From the NCBI GenBank assembly GCA_002368175.1, contig AP018172.1:4777001-4841000 (forward strand): 64,000 bases of DNA, read 5' to 3'. The stretch is from Calothrix sp. NIES-2098 (GTDB taxonomy: Bacteria > Cyanobacteriota > Cyanobacteriia > Cyanobacteriales > Nostocaceae). Position 1 is the stretch's first letter; each line of letters starts with the position of its first letter. The notes beneath the pieces were generated by a model. The model was given only the letters and a program-made list of their open reading frames with translations, was not told the DNA's origin and did no database searches. This document shows positions 17,218 to 24,902 of this stretch, in pieces. The position numbers and the translations under genes were made by a program.

Positions 17218-17940
17218 CTAAGGTGCTAATCTCGCTTTACCCAGACGAGACTTTTCATACCATTCTGCGATCGCGGGCACCCAATCGGCAAAATGAGGCC
17301 ACATCATTTCACATAACTTTTGAATTTCTAATTGAGCGTCTTTCTTGTTTCTTAAATCACAAAAATGCAAGAAAGACCTGATATTAAAACTAACTACAAA
17401 ATGCTGGCGGTAATCAAAAGGCATTTTACCTCTGATGTGTTCCTCAGACATACCAGCCTCAAAATCAGCTTTATATCGCTTGGCGGCTTCAAAACACCAC
17501 TCTAAATCTGCTGCTCTTTGCTCTGGTGAATAGTAATATTTTTTACCTTGTCTATCATTGTAATAACCAACAGGACGCAGGTAAAAAACATCTTCAATAT
17601 CTTTCTTGCCTTCTACTACATCAATAAATTGATTACCAGTATATCTAAAAGATTGTACATCAAAGGATACACCTACTCTGTGCGTACGCGCCTGCTGCAT
17701 CACACTGTGGGGAAAGTAGCCACAGTTAAAGATAATCTGGGGATGCTCTAAAGGCCCGTAATGTCCCCTTTCACCAGCTAAAAGTCGCTTAACAATAATT
17801 TCGCCGCATTGTGACTCTGACGGCCAGGAGTCCCGTTCGTCAAACACGAAACCCTCAGTGTAGTCCTGGTGCATGGCGGCATAAATCACCTGCTGGGGAT
17901 TGGGTGTTTTGCTGATAACTTCTACGCGGAATCGATCCAT
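17218..17940 (-). CDS. thyX: Flavin-dependent thymidylate synthase ThyX
   Basis: ThyX makes dTMP from dUMP with FAD, NADPH and methylenetetrahydrofolate. The 240-residue protein contains ARTHRVGVSFDVQSFRYTG. This is a variant of the ThyX signature RHRxxSxNxxSxR in which the first Arg-His-Arg is shifted and Asn is Asp. Other family segments include ERGHYGPLEHPQIIFN near the start and FNIRSFLHFCDLRNKKDAQLEIQ near the end. It converges on dcd. No thyA was seen in the window. Confidence 0.93.
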   Translation of the reverse strand: MDRFRVEVISKTPNPQQVIYAAMHQDYTEGFVFDERDSWPSESQCGEIIVKRLLAGERGHYGPLEHPQIIFNCGYFPHSVMQQARTHRVGVSFDVQSFRYTGNQFIDVVEGKKDIEDVFYLRPVGYYNDRQGKKYYYSPEQRAADLEWCFEAAKRYKADFEAGMSEEHIRGKMPFDYRQHFVVSFNIRSFLHFCDLRNKKDAQLEIQKLCEMMWPHFADWVPAIAEWYEKSRLGKARLAP

Positions 17941-18093
17941 GAGCTAGTTAAAACTTGATTGGTGACTAAGAATCCATGAGAACGATTCATTATCATAGCC
18001 CTTTGACTTCATCTTCAGCTGACTCATTTAGTTTACAAAAATTAATCTTTGCGTTACACTTCGTTACATAGTGACTTACAACGGGAAAATCTT

Positions 18094-18309
18094 ATGCGTA
18101 CAAATGCTTCCATTGTTGACGACCAGGGTTTAATGAACAATTTTGCGATCGAGCCAAAGGTGTATGTAGATGAGCAAGGCGAGCGCACTGGGTTTACAAC
18201 CTATGCAGAAATCCTCAACGGGCGTTTAGCAATGATTGGTTTTGTTGCTCTCATCGCATTAGAAGTTTTCACAGGACACGGTATTTTCGGTCTGTTAGCA
18301 AATCTGTAA
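18094..18309 (+). CDS. hli: High-light-inducible protein (HLIP/SCP)
   Basis: HLIPs are single-helix thylakoid proteins of the chlorophyll a/b-binding superfamily that bind chlorophyll and carotenoid and protect photosystems under stress. The 71-residue protein has the hallmark AEILNGRLAMIGF motif (ExxNGRxAMxGF) followed by the rest of one membrane helix (about residues 44-66). ATG 18094 is preferred over an upstream TTG at 18049 because it gives the usual short N-terminus. A strong hairpin follows the gene. Confidence 0.92.
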   Translation: MRTNASIVDDQGLMNNFAIEPKVYVDEQGERTGFTTYAEILNGRLAMIGFVALIALEVFTGHGIFGLLANL

Positions 18310-18707
18310 ATAGTAATTTTAATTTTTATATAGCAATTACTAATCATTAATTAATCAAAAAAGCCCCGACTTGTTAAATAAGCCGGGGCTGTGTAATTTA
18401 CTAATTCTACAAAATTTATTTATCTATACTAAGTAAATACCGAATTTTTTCTCAAAAAATCTAATAAATATAAAAATAATTACGTAAATTTCACAAATAA
18501 TATCTAGCAAAAGTTTTGCTAAAATTAAATACCTAATTTTGATAGAGCAGCAAATTTATAAATTAAATTATTGCTGAGTTAATGCTTAACTAAAAATTGT
18601 GTTTATTGATTAGCAAATTCTGTTAATTGATAAATACAAATTTATTTAGATTTTGCAATATTTGCATTTTAAATACTTTTGAGATTTAAGCTTAAAATTT
18701 TTAAACA
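18310..18707. other. AT-rich intergenic region
   Basis: Apart from the hairpin at 18362-18390, this stretch is very AT-rich and shows no gene, repeat or RNA that I recognise. It probably contains the promoter of the DUF4114 gene. Confidence 0.4.
18362..18390 (+). terminator. Hairpin after hli
   Basis: AGCCCCG (18362-18368) pairs with CGGGGCT (18384-18390), and after one mismatch CTT/AAG extend the stem. It belongs to the same dispersed palindrome type as 8236-8269 and lies 52 bases after the hli stop codon. The U-run is weak. Confidence 0.6.
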
Positions 18708-20204
18708 ATGTCTTTTATCAATCCTGGCGTATTTAATGTAGGACTTGATGGGCAAGTCAGCATTGAGTTTATAGGTGATGGCGGTAGTTATCATGGAGAA
18801 CTCGGCCTCTTCAGCTTGAAGGGAATGGAGAACTTACAACTTGGTTCTGTAGAATTTATTCAAGAATCTGCCCGTCGGATTATGAGTAATTCTGATGCTG
18901 GTTATCTCGCAATTTCTGACCCCACAGAGGGAGCTAAATTTAGTGGCAATTTAGGGGAAAATGAGAAAAATGATGGCAACTTCGTAGGAGAGAAAAACTT
19001 TGCTCTGACTCCTGGGGATCGGGTTGCTTTCCTATTAGTACCTAATGGAAAAATTAAAGAATTTGTTGCTAACTCATCTCCTACCCAAGATAAAACTGCA
19101 CTATTTTCGATTGCTGATGCTAATTCCGACAAATCTGTTCATTTCGCTCAACTTGGACAGGGGACTGCTAAAGGTGCAACTTTTGGCGTAGAAGATATCG
19201 TTGCCGATCGAGGGTCTGATTGGGATTACAACGATATCATCTTTCAAATCAAAGGAGCCACTGGTAAAACTGCTCCATTAGACACATTTATTAACCCAAA
19301 CAAAGAGTGGCGCAACACAGAGTTAGGAAAACAATTAATTGATTACGCTCAACAAGTTAGCCAATTTATAACTTTGGCTTCTCCCTTTAATACTGCTTAC
19401 ACTGTCACTGGTCTTGGTGAAGTACCAGGGCTACCAATTCCTTATGTGGGATTGGCTTTCAAAGCAGACGATCCTAATACCTTATTTATTGGTGCTACAC
19501 CCGAAGCAGAAAGCAGCAAAATCTTTTCCATTACAGTCAAAAGGGACGCCAACAATCGCATTATTGGATTTACGGGTACAGCTACTTTGTTGGCTTCAGC
19601 ACCTGGGTTAAATGGAGGACTGAATGATGCAGGCTTGAGCTTTGGCCCGGGTAACGTTTTATTTTATACAACTTGGAATGACAATACAGTAGGACAAATC
19701 AAACCTGGTAGTTCTAGCCCTGATAAGCAAGTCGATTTAAATTCTCTGGGTTTTCAGCCTTCTGTTGGTGGGTTAACATTCGTTCCGCAAGGATTTCCTG
19801 GTGCTGGGCGATTGAAACTTACTTCCTACGACACTGGCAATTTTTATGACACAACTGTGTCTGCTGATGAGAAAGGGACTTGGAATATTGCACCTGCAAG
19901 TAAATCAGTTCAACTCAGTGGCGGACCAGATGCTTTTGTCTACGTATCTGCCTCAATGCCACAATTTAACAGCGATCGCATCTTAATCGCAGAGCAAGAT
20001 GCTGACAAAGTTGCTGTCTACAGCATAGATGAAAATGGAGATCCGATTAGCACAACCCGCCAAGACTTTATCGCTGGGATTGACGGCCCCATAGGCGCAG
20101 CCATCGATCCGTTGACAGGTGACTTTTTCTTCTCAACCTATTCTTATGGAGACTTTAATCCCTACGGGTTTAACCAAGTCGTAGTAGTGAGAAGTCTCGT
20201 GTGA
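18708..20204 (+). CDS. DUF4114 domain protein with C-terminal propeller-like region
   Basis: The 498-residue protein has an N-terminal DUF4114-type domain ending in the marker DWDYNDIIFQIKG (about residues 166-178). This domain is found in large cyanobacterial extracellular proteins and is probably Ca2+-binding (acidic loops are visible). The C-terminal 300 residues contain repeated strand-loop units (FIGATPE, FTGTATLL, YVSASMPQFNSDRILIAEQDADKVAVYS, IDPLTGDFFFSTY) resembling an SGL/NHL-type beta-propeller. No cleavable signal peptide is present, which suggests non-classical export or type I secretion. Function is unknown. Confidence 0.7.
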   Translation: MSFINPGVFNVGLDGQVSIEFIGDGGSYHGELGLFSLKGMENLQLGSVEFIQESARRIMSNSDAGYLAISDPTEGAKFSGNLGENEKNDGNFVGEKNFALTPGDRVAFLLVPNGKIKEFVANSSPTQDKTALFSIADANSDKSVHFAQLGQGTAKGATFGVEDIVADRGSDWDYNDIIFQIKGATGKTAPLDTFINPNKEWRNTELGKQLIDYAQQVSQFITLASPFNTAYTVTGLGEVPGLPIPYVGLAFKADDPNTLFIGATPEAESSKIFSITVKRDANNRIIGFTGTATLLASAPGLNGGLNDAGLSFGPGNVLFYTTWNDNTVGQIKPGSSSPDKQVDLNSLGFQPSVGGLTFVPQGFPGAGRLKLTSYDTGNFYDTTVSADEKGTWNIAPASKSVQLSGGPDAFVYVSASMPQFNSDRILIAEQDADKVAVYSIDENGDPISTTRQDFIAGIDGPIGAAIDPLTGDFFFSTYSYGDFNPYGFNQVVVVRSLV

Positions 20205-20279
20205 AATAAAAAATTTAATGGTATTTTGAAAATAACCGATCGCATCGGCAGTTTCCAGGGTAAATCTATCAGATAAATT

Positions 20280-20861
20280 ATGGCTTTAACTGCTTCTACA
20301 ATGTTGCCTTTAGGCACTATTGCCCCAGATTTTCATCTACCAGAAGTAGTATCTGGAGAAATAATTTCCTTGGCTAATTTTGCCGATCGAAAAGCATTGT
20401 TAGTCATGTTTATTTGTCGGCATTGCCCATTTGTCAAACACGTTCAAAAACAATTGGTGCTGCTAGGAGAAGACTACTTCAACAGCAATTTGGGAATAGT
20501 TGCCATTAGTGCCAATGATGCCAAAAATTATCCAGATGATGCACCAGAGTCATTAAAGGCAATGGCGACAGAATTAGGGTTTAAATTTCCCTTGTGCTAC
20601 GACGAAAACCAGGAAATTGCCAAGGCTTATACAGCAGCTTGCACTCCTGATTTTTTTGTATTTGATGGCGAACGCAAACTCGTGTATCGCGGACAATTGG
20701 ATGATAGCCGTCCTAGTAATGGCAAGCCTGTAACAGGTGCAGATTTACGTGCAGCTATTGAGGCGGTGCTAGCAGATAAACCTGTACCAGAGGAGCAAAA
20801 TCCTAGTATTGGTTGCAATATCAAATGGAAAGCTGGGAATGCACCTAGTTATTTTGGCTGA
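20280..20861 (+). CDS. Thioredoxin-fold (peroxiredoxin/AhpC-TSA-like) protein
   Basis: This 193-residue cytoplasmic protein has the AhpC/TSA fold: GTIAPDFHLPEVVSGE at the start, then a CxxC-like site ICRHCPFVKHVQ near residues 44-55, and the cis-proline region ACTPDFFVFD. The CRHC motif is a TlpA/ResA-like position, so a thiol-disulfide oxidoreductase or peroxiredoxin role is likely. The C-terminal SIGCNIKWKAGNAPSYFG stretch with another Cys is characteristic of this cyanobacterial group. Substrate is unknown. Confidence 0.82.
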   Translation: MALTASTMLPLGTIAPDFHLPEVVSGEIISLANFADRKALLVMFICRHCPFVKHVQKQLVLLGEDYFNSNLGIVAISANDAKNYPDDAPESLKAMATELGFKFPLCYDENQEIAKAYTAACTPDFFVFDGERKLVYRGQLDDSRPSNGKPVTGADLRAAIEAVLADKPVPEEQNPSIGCNIKWKAGNAPSYFG

Positions 20862-20902
20862 TCGAACTCTAATTTGAAAAAGGGCTTTGGGGGATAAGGG
20901 AG

Positions 20903-20967
20903 AAATGACAAATGACCATTGGCTTTTGACCCTTGACTGTTGACTCTGGACTCTTGACAAATGACAC
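20903..20967. repeat. Heptameric STRR cluster
   Basis: Degenerate 7-base units such as AAATGAC, TTGACCC, TTGACTG, TTGACTC and CTTGACA run in tandem here. They are the same short repeats seen at 3561-3715, 4565-4650 and 62459-62486. Confidence 0.6.
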
Positions 20968-20983
20968 GCGAATCGCAATAAAA

Positions 20984-21023
20984 ATTCACCCTCGCTATAT
21001 TTTCTGAACTAGTGAGGGTGAAT
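20984..21023. terminator. Terminator hairpin between convergent genes
   Basis: ATTCACCCTC (20984-20993) pairs with GAGGGTGAAT (21014-21023), extended by up to three pairs inward. Read on the minus strand the stem is followed by TTTTATT, so it fits a Rho-independent terminator of the gene ending at 21035. It can also stop plus-strand transcription from 20861. Confidence 0.75.
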
Positions 21024-21034
21024 ATAATTTGCGA

Positions 21035-21547
21035 TTAGTGTTTGATTTCCAAATTGAGGATGTAGCGTCCCAATTGAACTTTGTCTGCCCACAATTCGTA
21101 TTCTATGCGCAAATGCTCTGGCAGAGATTGGCCGCTGAGGGTCATTGCATTTGTGAAATTACGTAGACGGATCGGATCGTTAGGCTGCAATGACTCGTTT
21201 GGCAACCAATAACGGCTTACACCATAAACGCCCTGTTCCCAGAAGTGACGATAACTCACTTGAGCGTTACCTTGCATGGTCATGATTACCCGATAAGGGG
21301 AAATCTCCAGCCACAAAATCCTCGGACTGCTTGGTGCATAAGCATTACGCCTTTTTTGCGGAGGCGTGTCCTCTGGATTTGGGGAACTCACTATTTCGCA
21401 GCTGATTAAAGGTGGCGCAGTCAACAATAAATGAAATCGATCGGTATCTTTTTGATACAATGTTCCGGCAGTTTCCACAACAGACCAGACTGGCAGGTCA
21501 GTGGAAATCAGTGATAAGCACACGGGCTTGCGGTGATGGGTCAGCAT
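21035..21547 (-). CDS. Conserved cyanobacterial protein of unknown function
   Basis: The 170-residue protein has no signal peptide or membrane helix. It is rich in Trp, Tyr and Arg, with central LWLEISPYRVIMTMQGNAQVSYRHFWEQGVYG-like content (about residues 79-112) and a C-terminal EYELWADKVQLGRYILNLEI. I do not recognise a named domain. The predicted beta-rich character, sensible length, its own terminator and clean reading frame make it a likely real gene. Confidence 0.65.
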   Translation of the reverse strand: MLTHHRKPVCLSLISTDLPVWSVVETAGTLYQKDTDRFHLLLTAPPLISCEIVSSPNPEDTPPQKRRNAYAPSSPRILWLEISPYRVIMTMQGNAQVSYRHFWEQGVYGVSRYWLPNESLQPNDPIRLRNFTNAMTLSGQSLPEHLRIEYELWADKVQLGRYILNLEIKH

Positions 21548-22065
21548 GGGAGCGATAAAGGCTAAAAGCTATTGAACAAAAAGAATCAACACCAAGGTCT
21601 CTAGCAGGCCAGGTCAGAAACTAAATGGTGAAACATGCTTAGATATTAACTGAATCTGCTTATTTGGTAAGCCAGATAAATAAAAATGAAAATAGTTAGT
21701 GTACGAATTTAAAAAGCAAAAATTGCGATTTTTATCCGGAAAGCTAATTCCAAAGTAAATTTAGCGAATATTTTGTAAATAATCTTCAGATTACGGAATT
21801 AATATAGCTGGAGTATTTGGTGAAAGACAAGAGCAAGGATTTTTGTTTAGCTTCTAGAAGTGTAGTGAGTTAAGAACTGAAAATTAAATTTACTCAGATT
21901 TGTAAGAGAAGGCTGACTTATTTAATAGGTAAAAATATCTATTTAGGAAGATTTGATTAAGTTTTATAGAACAAAAGGCGATAGGATACTAGGGAGGAAG
22001 TCAACAGATGCGGCACACGCAGTCGCTTATGTACTTTCATTGTATTCAAAAGCCAGTGTATCCTA
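21548..22065. other. Intergenic region upstream of aroA
   Basis: The 518 bases between a divergent gene pair are AT-rich. No repeats, RNA genes or clear operators were recognised. Promoters for both neighbours should lie here. Confidence 0.4.
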
Positions 22066-23415
22066 ATGTCGGCTGCTGTCATAACCGTAGAAACGCAAAC
22101 AGACCTTTCACATAATTTAATTATCCAACGACCTCCCTTTGGGCTGTCCTTGCACGGTCGTATTCGGATTCCAGGTGATAAATCTATCTCTCACCGTGCT
22201 TTGATGTTGGGTGCTATAGCCCAAGGTGAAACTGAAATTCAAGGACTTCTCTTAGGAGAAGATCCGCGCAGTACTGCGAGTTGTTTTCAAGCAATGGGCG
22301 CGGAAATTTCTGAACTCAATACAGATTTAGTCCGAGTTAAAGGTATTGGGCTGGGGAATTTACAAGAACCAGTTGATGTATTGAATGCAGGGAATTCTGG
22401 AACTACATTGCGTTTGATGTTGGGACTTTTAGCATCGCATCCAGGGCGCTTTTTTACAGTAACAGGTGATAGTTCCTTGCGATCGCGTCCCATGTCGCGT
22501 GTAGTTAAACCTTTGCAACAAATGGGCGCGCAAATTTGGGGACGCAAAGGAAATTCTTTAGCACCTCTCGCAATTGCTGGACAAGCCCTTAAACCCATTC
22601 ACTATTATTCCCCTATCGCCTCTGCGCAAGTTAAATCCTGTATCCTCCTAGCTGGTTTAGCTACAGAAGGAAAAACTACTGTCACCGAACCCGCCCTTTC
22701 TCGCGACCACAGCGAAAGGATGTTACGGGCGTTTGGTGCAGAACTCAGCGTAGACCCAGACACAAACAGCGTGACAATTACCGGGCCAGCGCAACTATAC
22801 GGACAAAAGGTAATTGTACCCGGCGATATTAGTTCAGCAGCCTTTTGGTTAGTAGCTGGTGCAATTGTTCCAGGTTCGGAATTGGTAGTAGAAAATGTGG
22901 GCGTTAATCCTACCCGCACGGGGATTTTAGAAGCTTTAGCATTAATGGGAGCAAATATTCAACTGGAAAATCAGCGAGAAGTTGCTGGCGAACCAGTAGC
23001 CGATATTCGAGTGCGTTCCAGTAGTTTAAAAAGCTGCACGATCGCAGGTGATATCATACCGAGAATGATTGATGAAATTCCGATTTTGGCAGTAGCAGCC
23101 GTATTTGCCGAAGGCACAACCATTATTCGCGATGCAGCTGAGTTAAGAGTTAAAGAAAGCGATCGCATTACTGTAATGGCGCAGCAACTGAATAAAATGG
23201 GAGCTAAGGTCAGCGAATTACCCGATGGGATGGAAATTACAGGCGGTACTTCCTTGGTTGGGACTGATGTAGATAGCCATACAGATCATCGCATTGCTAT
23301 GAGTTTAGCGATCGCCGCTTTAGCCGCCTCTGGAATAACGACGATTCACCGTGCAGAAGCAGCAGCGATTTCCTACCCCGGATTCTTTAATACCCTGAGT
23401 GCGATTATTAACTAA
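22066..23415 (+). CDS. aroA: 3-phosphoshikimate 1-carboxyvinyltransferase (EPSP synthase)
   Basis: AroA joins shikimate-3-phosphate and phosphoenolpyruvate in chorismate synthesis. The 449-residue protein carries the GDKSISHRALMLGAIAQGET active-site segment (about residues 38-57), NAGNSGTTLRLMLG, GDSSLRSRPM, and the late RVKESDRI and DHRIAMSLAIAA motifs. The NSGT form without the insensitive Ala variants resembles the class with AGNSGTT. Length is normal. It stands alone with long AT-rich flanks. Confidence 0.96.
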   Translation: MSAAVITVETQTDLSHNLIIQRPPFGLSLHGRIRIPGDKSISHRALMLGAIAQGETEIQGLLLGEDPRSTASCFQAMGAEISELNTDLVRVKGIGLGNLQEPVDVLNAGNSGTTLRLMLGLLASHPGRFFTVTGDSSLRSRPMSRVVKPLQQMGAQIWGRKGNSLAPLAIAGQALKPIHYYSPIASAQVKSCILLAGLATEGKTTVTEPALSRDHSERMLRAFGAELSVDPDTNSVTITGPAQLYGQKVIVPGDISSAAFWLVAGAIVPGSELVVENVGVNPTRTGILEALALMGANIQLENQREVAGEPVADIRVRSSSLKSCTIAGDIIPRMIDEIPILAVAAVFAEGTTIIRDAAELRVKESDRITVMAQQLNKMGAKVSELPDGMEITGGTSLVGTDVDSHTDHRIAMSLAIAALAASGITTIHRAEAAAISYPGFFNTLSAIIN

Positions 23416-23963
23416 TAGTCGGTTCAGGATAACTCACCGATAATTTTGTCTAATTCATTCCCAAAGAGTATGGGGATGAATTTTTATTTCATATACTCCT
23501 CAAAATCAGGAATATATCCGCTGGCTAAAAATAATAAATTTTAATTTATTTTAATACTTATATAAGTTCTCTAGACTGGCGTTTTTGTTTGGCCTTATAA
23601 GTTTTATTTAGTTATTTTTATCTGACCATAGATATTTTGTATAATAGAACCGAAAAAATCCAAAATTGCTTCTCAAGCTATTAGCGAACTATAAATTTAG
23701 CCATACATTTAATAAATGGTAATAATCATTTACTTAACGTTGTATTTCTGGGAAAGAAACTGCTATTTAAGTTTTGTCAAGCTAGGTACGCTTACATAAT
23801 TACAAGCCATTTCAGCAATCAAAACGAATTATTATATTATTTTTTCAACATTTGCCTGTATGATATTGGCTAAAATCAATCTGAATATAAAGCAAGTTAA
23901 ACTACTTGCATAAATTCAAGTACTTGCGTAAATTCAAGATTTTGCATTGGAGAAAATAGAATT
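23416..23963. other. AT-rich intergenic region with an 18-bp duplication
   Basis: This 548-base region has no gene. Just upstream of the BON gene an 18-base unit beginning TACTTGCATAAATTC occurs twice in tandem (23903-23920 and 23921-23938, one mismatch). It could be a duplicated binding site in the promoter of the next gene. Confidence 0.5.
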
Positions 23964-24311
23964 ATGGGCTGGTTACAAAGACTTTTTGGCATGGAAAAAC
24001 CCGAAGATGCCCAAGTGAACCCAGAGCCAAGTTTAGTTGCTGAGGACTCTGGCGAAGAATCCATTGCTCCTGAAAGAATGGGATTGAATGGGGAATATGA
24101 CCAAAGTGGTTTAGCAAAAAGGGTTGCCCTTGCTTTTGATGAAGATTCTAGTTTCGATAATATTGATAGCCTCTGGGTTGCTCAGACAGGAAGTACAGTA
24201 GTTTTAAAAGGCTCGGTACCCGATCGAGAAACTTTGGATCAATTGGTCGCTATTGCTAGTGAAGTTACTGGTGCTACCGATGTTCAGACTGACCAAGTCA
24301 CAGTTGGCTAA
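23964..24311 (+). CDS. BON domain-containing protein
   Basis: This 115-residue protein has an acidic N-terminus starting MGWLQRLFGMEKPED and a C-terminal BON domain (about residues 50-115). The domain has alternating strands and helices around LAKRVALAFDEDSSFDNIDSLWV, VVLKGSVPDRETLDQL and the end TGATDVQTDQVTV. BON domains are thought to contact membranes or other proteins. Unlike OsmY there is no signal peptide, so it is probably cytoplasmic. It is followed by a lipoprotein gene 166 bases later. Confidence 0.82.
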   Translation: MGWLQRLFGMEKPEDAQVNPEPSLVAEDSGEESIAPERMGLNGEYDQSGLAKRVALAFDEDSSFDNIDSLWVAQTGSTVVLKGSVPDRETLDQLVAIASEVTGATDVQTDQVTVG

Positions 24312-24477
24312 AACAATTTTTTAATTAATGAAGATTAGCTGACACAGGCTAAACAATTGTCAACTTAATTGATTTTTTGTTTTTCAAAGCATATTATTTT
24401 TAGACGGCACTTACACAAGAGTGCTGTCTACACCTTTCATCAATATATCTTTGATTTCTCTTGAGAATAGAAATTCC

Positions 24478-24855
24478 ATGAATACTCAAATTAAACTACG
24501 TCGATTTAGTATTGGGCTAACATTATTAGCTGTTTTAATGTTAGCTAGTTGTGGACAGAAACCTGAAGAATCTGCTACTACTACCCCCGAAAAGCCAACT
24601 GCTGTTTCTCAAGTTAAGCCTAATGGTCAAAGTGGAACTAATGCGGCGATTCCAGCAGAAGCACAAAAATTAGGGGTTAAACCCCAAGGTGAAACTACTT
24701 GTCCTAGCAATGCACCTATCAAGGGTAAAGTTACTAAAAAACGAGGCGATATCTACCACACTGCTAAGTCACCTGATTATGCAAAGGTAAAACCAGATAT
24801 CTGCTTTAAAGATACAACAACAGCAGAAAAAGCTGGTTTTAAAGCGCCTAAATAA
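24478..24855 (+). CDS. Small lipoprotein with a sunset-type metal-binding-like domain
   Basis: The start at ATG 24478, not 24421, gives a basic n-region, a hydrophobic core and a lipobox ending LASC (Cys about residue 25), so the protein is a lipoprotein of 125 residues. After a Pro/Thr/Lys-rich linker, the last 50 residues have the pattern CP...IKGK...IYHTAKSPDYAKVKPDICF...AEKAGF. This fits the sunset domain, also seen after nucleases and in Ada-like zinc-binding modules. Function is unknown; zinc binding is inference. Confidence 0.72.
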   Translation: MNTQIKLRRFSIGLTLLAVLMLASCGQKPEESATTTPEKPTAVSQVKPNGQSGTNAAIPAEAQKLGVKPQGETTCPSNAPIKGKVTKKRGDIYHTAKSPDYAKVKPDICFKDTTTAEKAGFKAPK

Positions 24856-24875
24856 CTCATAGGATTTTGAATTTT

Positions 24876-24900
24876 AGAGACGTTGCCATACAACGTCTCT
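24876..24900. terminator. Shared terminator hairpin
   Basis: AGAGACGTTG (24876-24885) and CAACGTCTCT (24891-24900) make a perfect 10-bp stem with a 5-base loop between two convergent genes. It sits 3 bases beyond the stop of the minus-strand ATPase and 20 after the lipoprotein, so it probably terminates both. Confidence 0.8.
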
Positions 24901-24902
24901 AA

